Shown here: piece after piece, positions 38,548 to 48,171 of the stretch | How positions within the stretch are numbered: position 1 is the stretch's first letter | Layout: every line of letters starts with the position of its first letter | From: Yamadazyma tenuis | Lineage: Eukaryota; Ascomycota; Pichiomycetes; Serinales; Debaryomycetaceae | NCBI RefSeq assembly: GCF_029203305.1 | Contig: NC_089467.1 | Span: forward strand, 496,001-560,000 | Length of the DNA: 64,000 bases | Reading direction: 5' to 3' | Notes under the pieces: model-generated | What the model was told of the DNA's origin: nothing | Database searches by the model: none | The model's input: only the letters and a program-made list of their open reading frames with translations | Translations under genes and position numbers: made by a program

Positions 38548-41500
38548 TTACGTTAAGAGACGGGACTCAAAGAAGGTGGTTTCATCCTCTCCCAAAGGCA
38601 AATTGAAAACCCGTTGTTTTAAGTTTCCAATTTTCGAGCCCATGGCCAAAATACCAATGTCTCTAGAAATAATACATGCTGCGGCCCTGGAAGTAATGCG
38701 CGAGTCAACCTTCAACACGGGAATATTATCCAACAATGATTCGATAATATCGTTCTTATCATGGGGAGACTTTCCCTGCTTGATATAAGGAAACAAGTTA
38801 AAGTAGTGTTGGAAGATTCCAGCACCCTGAGACCAAGTTGCAATAATATTGCCGTTATCGGGGAAAGAAGATAACACCCTTTGCAACCTTCTAATATCCA
38901 AGATGTCTTGAGAAATGACTGTGGAAGGACCAAGATTTTCCACGATACATTCATGGGCCTTGTCCCAGGAACTGGCAGTAATGAACGCATCGCAGGCTTT
39001 CCAGTAGTCTTTGGAGGAATTCATTTCGGTTGTAGCCACAGACTCATAGATCAATTTATAAGGTACCCCCAAGGTATTGACCAAGTATGGTTCTTCATCT
39101 ATGTGGGTCTTATCGTTCTTGATTTCTTTGATGTTTTCATGTACTACTTGTTTGGTACATGTTTCGACGTGTGCGTCGTTGAGAAGATGAGCATAGACAA
39201 ACAAGGATTCTTTCCAAAGTCCTAGTTGTTCCACAAGTTTTCCGAACTTCAAGGTGATGTTGTCATCGAGTCCTTCTCCAAGTATTTTAAGAATTGGCCA
39301 CTTGATTGAGATATCAAGTGGAGATTCCCTGAAGTATTCCAAGCCTGATGCTTCTCCTTTAAGATGGAAGCGGCAGTAAAACTTTAATACTTCAATAATA
39401 CTGCTGCTACGAGATTCTTTGGCTTCCGCCACTTCCTCAATCGATTCATATAATTTGACACTGGCATCTTGATAGTATACTTTGCAAGCAAGACGAATAC
39501 TCCATGGTAAGTCGACCAACACCTCATCATAATCTCCTGAAATGAATTTATAGATTTTCAAAAGATTAGCTGGAATCAAATCATTACCAGCCCAGTCCTC
39601 TAGTTGGAATTTAGCCATTTTCTTGATTCCATCAAAATTGGAATCTATGAATGTCAAAATGGCACTTAAATGGTGATTTTTAGCCTCGATCGCACATAGA
39701 ATGGCATCTTTGACGTTACCAGCACATATATGGATGAACACCTTTTCAAAGTTATCTTGAGCATTAGTGATCAATTCCTTCATGACACTCTCGTTGTATT
39801 TCTTCAACCAGTTGATGAATACCTCCCTTTGTTTGATACCTTTAAGATAGGTAGACAATTCGGAATCATCAACCATTCCGTTCTCGTTGGTTTCAATCTC
39901 AACATCGTCGAATAATGCAGAACAAAGCTCAATTAACACCAAGAACTCTTTTGTGAAACCAAACAGGATGAAATCCGAAAACTTACTTTTATTTGAAGTT
40001 ACTTTTGAAAAGCCATTAGGCCGTTTCTCAAATTTGGACCTGGACAATAGCTGACTCAAGAACTTGACTGTGTTTTGTATGAGTTCAGCCCTGTTCTCAA
40101 TCTCTGGAACTTCATCTGCCATTTTCACATCGTCTGTTTTAACCAGAGGTGTGGAAACATCCTTACTAGATTCAGCACTTTCGTTCAAGGCCCCGAACAA
40201 TAAGGCATCAATCAGATCCATCTTATGTTTGCCATCTTCTTGAATGTTGACAGACGGGTTAGATAAATACTGTGCCAAAGCCGAGTTTAAGTCGTTTGTC
40301 AAGTGCAATTGAACCAACCAATCGTCTGAAACAGCTATGTTCGGTCTCGGTTGAATGGCATTAAATGCAGATTCTTCCACTATGGGTTCATAAGCTTTCT
40401 CCTGAACAATCTCCAGAAAGTCTATGTTGGCTGGTAAAACACTCACCAATTTCCGCAAGTATTCATAGTTGTCGTTAGCAGGGGCTGGAACAATATCGTC
40501 ATTGATAAGAGCATCTTCCAAGAAATCTTTTGAATCGCCTCTCTTTGTTGAAGCAGACAAACGGGAAGTTGGGGAGCCGTTGAATATGTTGATCTGGGAG
40601 TCAATCTCGTTGTTCAATAAGTTCCGTTTCAAATTCAAAACCGACTCGTCGGCATCGTTACTCCAGTTTCCTGGAAGTCCTTGTGTATCACGACTGATTT
40701 TTTGTCTCTTGAGCTCTTTGATATAGTCATCGTCATTATTGGACTGTCTAGTGATTTCCCGTCCGTTTTCATCTTCAAGCCCCCAGATGCTGAAATGCTG
40801 AACCCTGAAGGTCCATGTGAATACAATGGGATCGTATGTAACAAACTCCATTCCTTCTTTTTGTTTAAGCACTGTAATAAACGAGTTCAAGTCCTTGCCA
40901 CTAGTTGGATTAATATTTTCCAACGTAATTGTAGCGGGGACATTCATGCCGAACCCTCGAGGAGGTTTTGTTTTGCTATCTTTGTACACTTTCACGTATT
41001 TTGATCCAATTTCTACAATGTTGAAGAAAAGCTCCGAGTCAAACAGTTTGCTTTCCTCCGAACACTTTCTCTTTATGTCTGACAAGTCCACCGCGTAGTT
41101 AAAGGCTATTTGACCATACCCTTTACGGCCAATTATGAAATTGTCGATGCTGGACAAATCTTTCAAGGACCAGGAGGCCAATTCATGGATAGATGGAGAA
41201 CACCAATACCCATCTTCACTGGTCTGGGTTCTTGCGCCGTACGACTCGGTTGATGTGCTATGCTCTGGTATTCCTCTAATGATTTTGGAGTGGTTGGAGA
41301 GCTTAGATTTCTCGAAACTGGTGCTGGAGAATTCGAAATCAGAATCGTCGTCTTGTACTTCGGGCTCATCATTGAGAAGTCTATCGGACGGCACCAACGA
41401 TGTTATAACCCGTTTTCTTTTGGAGTCCAACACCTTGTCGGCATTGATCAAATGGAATTTCAAAGGTTTTGACTTAATTATCAACTTTTTGGTTTCGTTG

Positions 41501-42174
41501 GTTGATCGGGCTTCTATCAGGCTGAACTTAACCGGTTTGGTGATTCTGTTCTTACCACCTCTCCCACCACCAAGTGTCAAGGTCTTCGAGCTAGGGAAAT
41601 CACTTGCAGCGAATATTCCCTTGGAATTGTCAAGGGCTTCGTCGTATACTCGAGTTGACTTGAAAATGTTGAACCGTCCAGCAATCTTGGAGAATAACGA
41701 AGAACTATCTTTTTTAGAATCTGTGGCAGTCCGTTCGCTGGCCAAATTAAAGAACGACCTTCCTGTATTCTTGGACGAGTCGTTGTCGTCCGAGAACAAG
41801 TCGCCAGTGATGGACGCTGGAATCTCGTAGTTGGTTGGAATACCTTGAAATATTGTGCTCGTCAGGTACGGTTGTGTAGATCCATTTGAGGTAGGCATTG
41901 TGCTGGTCTGAGCGGGCGTGTTGGTGGAGAAAAGGGTGTTTGACGACGTGGCGGTCGGGTTGAACGTCGATGTATTGGTGGGAACACCTCCCACCAGTGG
42001 TTTGGAAGTATTGGTAGAATTACCAAAAAGTCCACTAGAAAGCGACGGTTTGGGAGCGCTGGACGAGGATCCAAACAATGAATTCGAGTTTTGGTTGGCT
42101 GCAGTGGCAGGTGGTGTACTAGAAAACCCCTTGGCCTGGTTCCATCCATTTGTGTTGTTGTTGTTCGAAAACAT
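38548..42174 (-). CDS. NUP145: Nucleoporin Nup145 precursor (autocleaved)
   Basis: The 1208-aa precursor should autoproteolyse to Nup145N and Nup145C. The cleavage triad His-Phe-Ser is seen at residues 460-462 (codons 40789-40797), in the context WTFRVQHFSIWGL; cleavage after Phe461 gives products of 461 and 747 aa. The N-half has only a few FG dipeptides (SLFGSS, GLFGNS) in a Ser/Thr/Asn-rich tail, then the autoproteolytic domain. The C-half is the Y-complex alpha-helical solenoid (e.g. HICAGNVKDAILCAIEAKN). FG content is sparse compared with the S. cerevisiae GLFG-rich protein. The true ATG is at 42174. Confidence 0.95.
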   Translation of the reverse strand: MFSNNNNTNGWNQAKGFSSTPPATAANQNSNSLFGSSSSAPKPSLSSGLFGNSTNTSKPLVGGVPTNTSTFNPTATSSNTLFSTNTPAQTSTMPTSNGSTQPYLTSTIFQGIPTNYEIPASITGDLFSDDNDSSKNTGRSFFNLASERTATDSKKDSSSLFSKIAGRFNIFKSTRVYDEALDNSKGIFAASDFPSSKTLTLGGGRGGKNRITKPVKFSLIEARSTNETKKLIIKSKPLKFHLINADKVLDSKRKRVITSLVPSDRLLNDEPEVQDDDSDFEFSSTSFEKSKLSNHSKIIRGIPEHSTSTESYGARTQTSEDGYWCSPSIHELASWSLKDLSSIDNFIIGRKGYGQIAFNYAVDLSDIKRKCSEESKLFDSELFFNIVEIGSKYVKVYKDSKTKPPRGFGMNVPATITLENINPTSGKDLNSFITVLKQKEGMEFVTYDPIVFTWTFRVQHFSIWGLEDENGREITRQSNNDDDYIKELKRQKISRDTQGLPGNWSNDADESVLNLKRNLLNNEIDSQINIFNGSPTSRLSASTKRGDSKDFLEDALINDDIVPAPANDNYEYLRKLVSVLPANIDFLEIVQEKAYEPIVEESAFNAIQPRPNIAVSDDWLVQLHLTNDLNSALAQYLSNPSVNIQEDGKHKMDLIDALLFGALNESAESSKDVSTPLVKTDDVKMADEVPEIENRAELIQNTVKFLSQLLSRSKFEKRPNGFSKVTSNKSKFSDFILFGFTKEFLVLIELCSALFDDVEIETNENGMVDDSELSTYLKGIKQREVFINWLKKYNESVMKELITNAQDNFEKVFIHICAGNVKDAILCAIEAKNHHLSAILTFIDSNFDGIKKMAKFQLEDWAGNDLIPANLLKIYKFISGDYDEVLVDLPWSIRLACKVYYQDASVKLYESIEEVAEAKESRSSSIIEVLKFYCRFHLKGEASGLEYFRESPLDISIKWPILKILGEGLDDNITLKFGKLVEQLGLWKESLFVYAHLLNDAHVETCTKQVVHENIKEIKNDKTHIDEEPYLVNTLGVPYKLIYESVATTEMNSSKDYWKACDAFITASSWDKAHECIVENLGPSTVISQDILDIRRLQRVLSSFPDNGNIIATWSQGAGIFQHYFNLFPYIKQGKSPHDKNDIIESLLDNIPVLKVDSRITSRAAACIISRDIGILAMGSKIGNLKQRVFNLPLGEDETTFFESRLLT

Positions 42175-42237
42175 CACTAGGTTTGTATGGTGATGATTTG
42201 AGGTTTGAGACTGGAAATGAAAAAAAATAAACAGAGT

Positions 42238-42249
42238 CGTGCGCGCACG
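42238..42249. promoter_or_regulatory. 12-bp GC palindrome in the NUP145-EDC3 gap
   Basis: CGTGCGCGCACG is a perfect palindrome in the 125-bp gap upstream of NUP145. CGCG cores are known to bind nucleosome-positioning factors such as Rsc3 in yeast. Its place just upstream of the NUP145 ATG (about 65 bp) fits a promoter element. The factor is unknown here. Confidence 0.4.
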
Positions 42250-42299
42250 CGGTGATGCTTCTGAATCTCATTAACTGCAAATAAGTGCTATACTACAAA

Positions 42300-43778
42300 T
42301 TATTCTAATTTTTCAACTGGCTGCAATTTGACCACACTTTCGGCCCCGTACCAAACACGATCAAACCGACGTAGATTGGGTTTGCGCAGGTAAACCTTAT
42401 TGGGTATGCCTATATCGACCAAAAGATGGAGCGTCTCCAGTTCAGCATCGACTCTTAAAATCTCATTTCTATAAGCGTGGAGAATACCAGCAACAGGCAA
42501 TCCCATCGAAACACACCAGTGACTTGATATCACCAAATCAGCATCGGTAATGGTTCCTGATCCACCATCGATACCCGAAGGAATGTCAAACGACATCACT
42601 TTACCGCGTTGACGAGGTTCGTTACACCATGTGATTAACTGTTTGATCAATTGCTGTTCTTTCTGTTCAAAGAAGATGTCCTCCAAATGGTCATCATATC
42701 CTTGTAAAGCGTCGATAATCAACTCTACTGGAGTGTCTAATTGGTGGTTTAACACGTGTAATAACTCAGGCACGCTTGTAGACAAGATCTTTCCTCCAGC
42801 CTGCTCAAACAGCAGTTTTTGTTTCAAATAGCTGGCATCAACCATCTCATGATTGACCAAAAATGCAAGAACTCGCACGCCATGGTTGGTGAGATGACGT
42901 CCCACTGCTAATGCCCGAATCGAACACCTCTCACTGCCGATTAATAGAACCACTAATGGTGGTAGATTATGGTTATTAGGGTTCAATCTGCCGGAGCCCC
43001 CCAAAATGTGTTGTGTGATATATTGGGATAGGTTTGTGGAGAATATTTCGGCCATCACCTCGGGCGTAAGTGCAAACGCCTCTCCTGAAATCCTTTCTAT
43101 ATCCAAAAGTTGGATAGGTGAGCACACAGGCACAGAATTGCCAGTGCTGACGTTGGTCAAGGTATAGTTCTTGTTCAGCGAGCCACCGGTGACATCGTGC
43201 ACTGGAGTCAACCGACCGGTGACAGAGGCATTACGAAGAGTTTCCTTGCGGTCAGAAATTCCAATACTGTCCCAGTCGTCGGTTCTGGTGGAGTCTAACA
43301 CCATTTCATCGTTTCTGAATTTTTCATAATCCTTCCGGAAGTTTTCCACCTTATTGTGGCCAACCAATCTCTGTTCGGGCTTGATGGTGTCCTTCTTCTG
43401 AAAGTTCTCGAAAACAGACTTTTTGTCAAACATTGCCAAGTTGGCGGCAAAGTCAAAGTCCTCAGTCATCTTGATTTCACTATCGCTGTTCTTGCCACTG
43501 ACATCACTTTCATCCTTCTTTTCCTTCTTGGTCACCTTTTCTTTCTTTGCTTTGCTTTTCTTGAGATTTTTAACGAAATCAGGAGGAAGTTTAGTCACCT
43601 TCAAATCATTGACAGACGAGTTAAGAATTTCAAGGGTAGGAAGCTTTTGACCTGGGGCTTTCGACTCACTTACATCAGAGAGCTGAATCTTAGTACCATC
43701 AACAGAAACAATCTGTCCCGACGATACGGATCCGTCCTTAAGATACAAGTCAACCGTGTAATTCAAAAACTCGGTCAT
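42300..43778 (-). CDS. EDC3: Enhancer of mRNA decapping Edc3
   Basis: Edc3 is a P-body scaffold that activates Dcp2. The 492-aa protein has the expected order: N-terminal LSm domain (1-65, FLNYTVDLYLKDGSVSSGQI), a Lys-rich linker, the FDF motif (EDFDFAANLAMFDKKSVFENF, about 107-128) that binds Dhh1, and a C-terminal YjeF_N Rossmann domain (about 220-480) with DALQGYDDHLEDIFF and FDIPSGIDGGSG. The last domain usually dimerises and can bind nucleotides. Confidence 0.96.
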   Translation of the reverse strand: MTEFLNYTVDLYLKDGSVSSGQIVSVDGTKIQLSDVSESKAPGQKLPTLEILNSSVNDLKVTKLPPDFVKNLKKSKAKKEKVTKKEKKDESDVSGKNSDSEIKMTEDFDFAANLAMFDKKSVFENFQKKDTIKPEQRLVGHNKVENFRKDYEKFRNDEMVLDSTRTDDWDSIGISDRKETLRNASVTGRLTPVHDVTGGSLNKNYTLTNVSTGNSVPVCSPIQLLDIERISGEAFALTPEVMAEIFSTNLSQYITQHILGGSGRLNPNNHNLPPLVVLLIGSERCSIRALAVGRHLTNHGVRVLAFLVNHEMVDASYLKQKLLFEQAGGKILSTSVPELLHVLNHQLDTPVELIIDALQGYDDHLEDIFFEQKEQQLIKQLITWCNEPRQRGKVMSFDIPSGIDGGSGTITDADLVISSHWCVSMGLPVAGILHAYRNEILRVDAELETLHLLVDIGIPNKVYLRKPNLRRFDRVWYGAESVVKLQPVEKLE

Positions 43779-44662
43779 GGTGTGCTCGACGGGTTTTTTC
43801 CAGCTCTTGACTGCGAACTATTTTTTCTCCGCGCAAGAACCACTAATACGCATTGTAGGGTAGTTGGGTGCTCCTCCTGCAATTGATAACAGAAATCCTT
43901 CGGCAGTTGTCAGAAACCACCCCAGGTGTTTAGGGGAAGCAGAGGAAGTTATTGTGGAGGTATAGTTTCCCAAGAAGCACAAAAAGTGATTTCTGCTCCG
44001 TGTATCTTTTATATCTCCAACCAGCCAGTATCATTGTATGATCTGCCGGCGTTGAAGATCACCCTTACAGCAACGTATATGACTGGAATCTGCCGATTGT
44101 AAAAGTTTCTCATCTTTCTGCTTCTACTCCTTGTCTTACAAATATAGAGAAACCCCCTTCTCTGGTGAAGTTATTACTGATAGAGAACCTCCCTTCTCTG
44201 ATGAACTTATTACTGGTAGAGTGGGACAAAGGTATGGAAAGGTACGACTAGAGGAGCCCGATGTTGGAATCTTTCGAGATTGTGGATTATATCTAGATCA
44301 AATATCCCGAGATTTCAAACCCAAGTCTGACTCACCCACATTTCAAGAGCTTGTTTTGAGTGTTGAGGGACGACTTATAGAACTCAGAACAATTTGAAGA
44401 TAGCTGTGTAGGATACAGAGTCAGACCCTTCTCGCAACCAGTAAATAACTGATATGAGTTGGATGAATAGCAACGAATGTGGCTACCGCCAGAAGCACAA
44501 GGATGACTTATGTAGTCTAATATCAGTATTAACATTGTGGTTTTACTGTAAGCTAATATATACATATAGTATAGCAAGCTCAAGTATAAACAAGATCCAG
44601 ATGCATTGAGGAACTGTCTCGACGTCATGCAAATATTTGCAGCCATTTGTCGCGGACCATAA
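43779..44662. other. Long gap between EDC3 and the kinesin gene with a 36-bp tandem duplication
   Basis: About 880 bp upstream of EDC3 and downstream of the kinesin stop. No gene is supported: an 88-codon frame near 44131-44397 starts at TTG and has no ATG, although its translation is not obviously random. It includes the tandem duplication annotated separately. The gap probably holds the EDC3 promoter and the kinesin 3' end, with some remnant or unannotated transcript possible. Confidence 0.4.
44145..44216 (+). repeat. Two adjacent 36-bp direct repeats
   Basis: Units 44145-44180 and 44181-44216 share 31 of 36 positions, both beginning TAGAGAA and ending TTATTACTG plus one base. In the open frame that spans them, all five differences change amino acids, so coding constraint is not apparent. 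Confidence 0.85.
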
Positions 44663-46147
44663 TTAAACTAAAGTACTTGGGTGAGCATCTTGTAAAAACG
44701 CCAGAATCTCGTGGTGGTGACGCTCTAGCTCCAACTGCAAATAAGACACTGACTCGGATATGATCTTTGTTTGCTCTTTGTGCTGATTCTCTATATTTTC
44801 TCGTAAAGATCGGTTCATGTAATGGTTGTGGTTGTTCACTTCCTCAAGCTCGGCTTCAAGATGCTTCATTCTATGGCTCATAAACTTGTTTTCGAACTTG
44901 CAAGTTTTCAATTCCTTCTCCAAGTAGCTCACCATCGCAGTGAGTCTCCCAGGGTTCGAATGTTTCAACTCAGCTGACAACTGTTCAATTTCTTCCCGTA
45001 GGTTTTCAATCACCAGATTATCAGCACCTCCGGGTACCCAATCCATATTGATCTTGACAAGCTTCTTCTGGTTAGTCTTGGCGATGGTCTTGATATTCTT
45101 GACACGAGTAGCATAGTTCAACGTTTGCTGGGTCTCTTCAAAGTCGAGAGGCGAAATACAAAATATCATCATGGTCTTAGAATTACCTCCAAGATTCTCC
45201 TTCAAAAGGTATGTCAATACAGAGTCACGATACGGTACCAAGTCCGAAGAATTTGTGATTGTGTTTTTGGAAAGCACGTTGATACACCGTCCCAATACCG
45301 TTAGAGACTTATTGATGAGACTACCCTCTTTGACCCTATGCTGTTGACCATATACTTGAGTCTTTGTGAGTCTCTCGGATCCAGCCAAGTCCACAAGCTT
45401 AATGTTAGACACCACTTCGTTCTCTGCTGATCCAATCTCGGCATCCTCACCATCGAATCGGGTCTGTCGCAAAACCAAGTTCAATATAGCATGAGACCGA
45501 GAACTACTGCTATTCATAGCGGTGGTGGCTGTCACTCTATTGCGGTTACCTATATTCAACAAATTACAGAAGGCTTCGTAATCGTTGATCTCATACTCTT
45601 TTAAACAATCAACATACGGGCCTGTTTCAGGATGTTCTCTGACCTTCCATTTCCTAGGTTCTTTCTCTTGATAAAGTAGGTCTCTGACGGTCTCATTGTA
45701 CACTTCCATATATGAAAGCCTGACTTCGCAATTCACCTTGTCATCTACGAGCCTGTTCTTGTAAGCCAAGATATCGTGTACAAGAAGTGGAACAAATCCC
45801 ACATCATCATCTTCCCCCATCATAGTGAAAGTCTTACCTGAACCTGTTTGACCATATGCAAGTAAACAGACATTAAATCCCTGAAAACAATGTTCAAGCA
45901 ACAGTGGACCCGTCTGCTGGTAGAACTTGCGGTTGTTTACAAACCGGTTGTCGTGGTTGTCAAAGGACCACACTGAATCGTCAAATGCATACAGCTTAAC
46001 AGCAGAAGGTGACTTGAGAAGCACCGATCCTTTTGGCTCCAACGGCATCACCACAAGAGATTCCACATCTGCACCATGCTTATCGACTTCTTTTGGAAGC
46101 AAGGGCCTGACTCGAACCACCACGTTGATATTGGCTTGTTCTTCCAT
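44663..46147 (-). CDS. Short kinesin-3-like motor protein
   Basis: A 494-aa kinesin starting at the ATG at 46147 (the longer frame lacks an earlier ATG). The motor domain fills about residues 1-370: RVRPLL, the P-loop GQTGSGKT (99-106), NSSSSRSHAI (switch I) and VDLAGSERL (switch II). The FDDSVWSFDNHDNRF segment and FQGFNVCLLAYGQTG resemble kinesin-3 (Unc-104/KIF1). A coiled coil of about 100 residues follows, then the protein ends; the FHA and PH domains usual in kinesin-3 are absent. S. cerevisiae lacks this class. Cargo and direction cannot be read; plus-end movement is inferred from the N-terminal motor. Confidence 0.8.
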   Translation of the reverse strand: MEEQANINVVVRVRPLLPKEVDKHGADVESLVVMPLEPKGSVLLKSPSAVKLYAFDDSVWSFDNHDNRFVNNRKFYQQTGPLLLEHCFQGFNVCLLAYGQTGSGKTFTMMGEDDDVGFVPLLVHDILAYKNRLVDDKVNCEVRLSYMEVYNETVRDLLYQEKEPRKWKVREHPETGPYVDCLKEYEINDYEAFCNLLNIGNRNRVTATTAMNSSSSRSHAILNLVLRQTRFDGEDAEIGSAENEVVSNIKLVDLAGSERLTKTQVYGQQHRVKEGSLINKSLTVLGRCINVLSKNTITNSSDLVPYRDSVLTYLLKENLGGNSKTMMIFCISPLDFEETQQTLNYATRVKNIKTIAKTNQKKLVKINMDWVPGGADNLVIENLREEIEQLSAELKHSNPGRLTAMVSYLEKELKTCKFENKFMSHRMKHLEAELEEVNNHNHYMNRSLRENIENQHKEQTKIISESVSYLQLELERHHHEILAFLQDAHPSTLV

Positions 46148-46847
46148 ATGTTCGTGTGTTAGTGCCAAAACACAAATAAACCAGAACACCGTTCGAGGGT
46201 GCGCGGCTGCGCAGGCCATTACTTGCAGCCACCCCCAGATAAGCTTGTTGAGATGGCTGCAAGCATGCGACACATTGGAAAATTCGTTCTACCATGACTG
46301 CCGTAGATAATCACGTGTAATGGAATTAGGCAACAATTACTCCTCGGGGGTTAGATACACCTTGTTGTATGAATATATACGTCCTGTATTAAATCTTGGA
46401 TTTGTGTGACCAACAGCAAGCTCCAGTACGGGTGCATCTTGCTGAAATACTAATCACACAATAGAATTCTTATCATAATTTGCCTACCAAGCCCAGGAGA
46501 ATGTCTGGTTTTGCGCCTTTTTGGAATGGTTGCTGGATATATTATTCCTAGACTGTAGCAAGGTTCATACGTGCTTCTAGAAAGTGAAATTTCTCGAATA
46601 TTGTACTGGTGGTTAGTAAATTGTCATTTAATTTTAGCATGTTGGGCAAAAAATGAAAACAGCCATTTAAGGTATCTATTTAAATGGGATTTACTTCATG
46701 CACTTAAGCAACTTCTTTGTGTCAAACCTGTCACTATAATAATCGGTCGCGAATTGCCGATTTGTTCCGAATAAAGTTTGAGCTCGCACTTTTGTATAGC
46801 AACAAAGCCGTTAAAAAAGACCTCAAGCTCCATACCCAAAAGCCATA
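46148..46847. promoter_or_regulatory. Shared promoter region between the kinesin and UBX genes
   Basis: These 700 bp lie between divergent genes. No ORF with an ATG and recognisable product is present. A GC-rich patch near 46198-46216 contains a TGCGC...TGCGCA inverted repeat. Otherwise I see nothing. Confidence 0.35.
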
Positions 46848-47975
46848 ATGATGTTGGATACATCTCCCCCTGTGCTCTATAGCTCGGCACCAGAGGCCTT
46901 CGCTGCTTCGAGTGCCGAAAACAAACCCGTGTTAATTCACACCACAAAATCCAAAACTGGCTCTCCTCACCCCATGTTTACCGCTAACATGACCCTCATT
47001 AAACAACACTTTATTGCCCTACAAGTGATGAATCATACGCACGATATGGATTTTCTACAACACATCGTTGGTGAGGTGATTGTTCCCCATGTCTACATCG
47101 TCAAGAACAACCGGGTGTTACTAACGATGCCTCACACCAGCACTTCTGAGTTTGAGTACAAGTTGACATCCTTTATCCAACAGAACCACCCTGTTTCAGA
47201 GCTTGCTGGAAAAGCTAACAGTGCTGCAGGTAATGACAAGTGCCTTTTGTCGGTGCGTTTGTTCGATGGAACGTCGCTAAAGCACGAGTTTACTGGTAGC
47301 TCCACTTTGGCCGACGTGAGGAACTGGCTTAATACTGAATCTGAGGTAGAAATCATCCACTCTGAGCCCATGCCGTCGTTTGCTCATCCGGATGCTCAGA
47401 CACCTACTGCGTATTCATTCCAGAATCCTTCGATTCCTAGAATCACATACACCAAGGAAGACGAGTCGAGAGCCCTCGCTGAGCTTGATCTCTGCCCTCG
47501 GTCTGTGTTGATGTTGAAGCCCGTTTTTAATGAGGCTGCAGTCACTAGCTTGTATGAACAAAACAGTCGGTTATGGCTGGCGTGCAAAGCGACTGCTGCC
47601 AAATTTAGTACCGTGCTTCACTCCTTCTTCAACTATGCAGTGGATGTGGAACTGGACGACGACCATGGTGGTTCCTATAAATTGGACGATGCGCACTACA
47701 ATCCCTCTTCTCTGGTGTTGGCACTAGACACCACGGCCAAGTCGTTGATCCACTTTGAAGCTCATGAAGCTGACGACAAAAAGCAAACGCTTCCAGAACA
47801 ACCACATAATTTGAATGAGCCCAAGGACAGGATAAATTCCACGAATGGAGACGATCACAGTGCGTTGAAACACTCGCTGTCGAAGCAAGCGGTTTCGTCG
47901 GTGACCAAGATTGAAATCATTCGGGGTGATAAGCTGCTGTCTTCGGAGAAAAAGGTTTCGCTGGAAGACCAATAA
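46848..47975 (+). CDS. UBX-domain Cdc48 cofactor (Ubx7-like)
   Basis: A 375-aa UBX protein. The UBX fold, about residues 131-226, reads LLSVRLFDGTSLKHEF, DVRNWLN ... AYSFQNPSIPRIT ... LAELDLCPRSVLMLKP, where LCPRS stands for the usual FPR Cdc48-binding loop. Residues 24-115 look like a thioredoxin-like UAS region (KPVLIHTT ... VPHVYIVKNNRVLL). The C-terminal third is acidic and disordered. It probably recruits Cdc48/p97 to a substrate at the ER or nuclear envelope, as Ubx6/Ubx7 do; paralogue assignment is not certain. Confidence 0.8.
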   Translation: MMLDTSPPVLYSSAPEAFAASSAENKPVLIHTTKSKTGSPHPMFTANMTLIKQHFIALQVMNHTHDMDFLQHIVGEVIVPHVYIVKNNRVLLTMPHTSTSEFEYKLTSFIQQNHPVSELAGKANSAAGNDKCLLSVRLFDGTSLKHEFTGSSTLADVRNWLNTESEVEIIHSEPMPSFAHPDAQTPTAYSFQNPSIPRITYTKEDESRALAELDLCPRSVLMLKPVFNEAAVTSLYEQNSRLWLACKATAAKFSTVLHSFFNYAVDVELDDDHGGSYKLDDAHYNPSSLVLALDTTAKSLIHFEAHEADDKKQTLPEQPHNLNEPKDRINSTNGDDHSALKHSLSKQAVSSVTKIEIIRGDKLLSSEKKVSLEDQ

Positions 47976-48171
47976 TGAGTTATATAGGTAATAGGATCAT
48001 GAATAGGAATACGTATATGGTGTAAGGTCAAGCTTGTTTGTAATTGTCTCGAGACTTGTGTTTAATGATTTAGACACTTGTGTCCAATTCATCGCAGAGC
48101 TAGGGATTTGCAGCTTGCGCGAAAATCTGCCCCATGATAAATTCCCATATATCTCCGTGGAACTGATAGTA

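Noticed and set aside
41135..41830. 231-codon frame antisense to NUP145
   Set aside because: It lies fully opposite a well-supported gene and its amino-acid pattern is a shadow of the NUP145 codons.
44131..44397. 88-codon frame in the EDC3-kinesin gap
   Set aside because: It lacks an ATG (TTG start), shows only non-synonymous differences between the repeat units and has no exon partner or clear branch point upstream.
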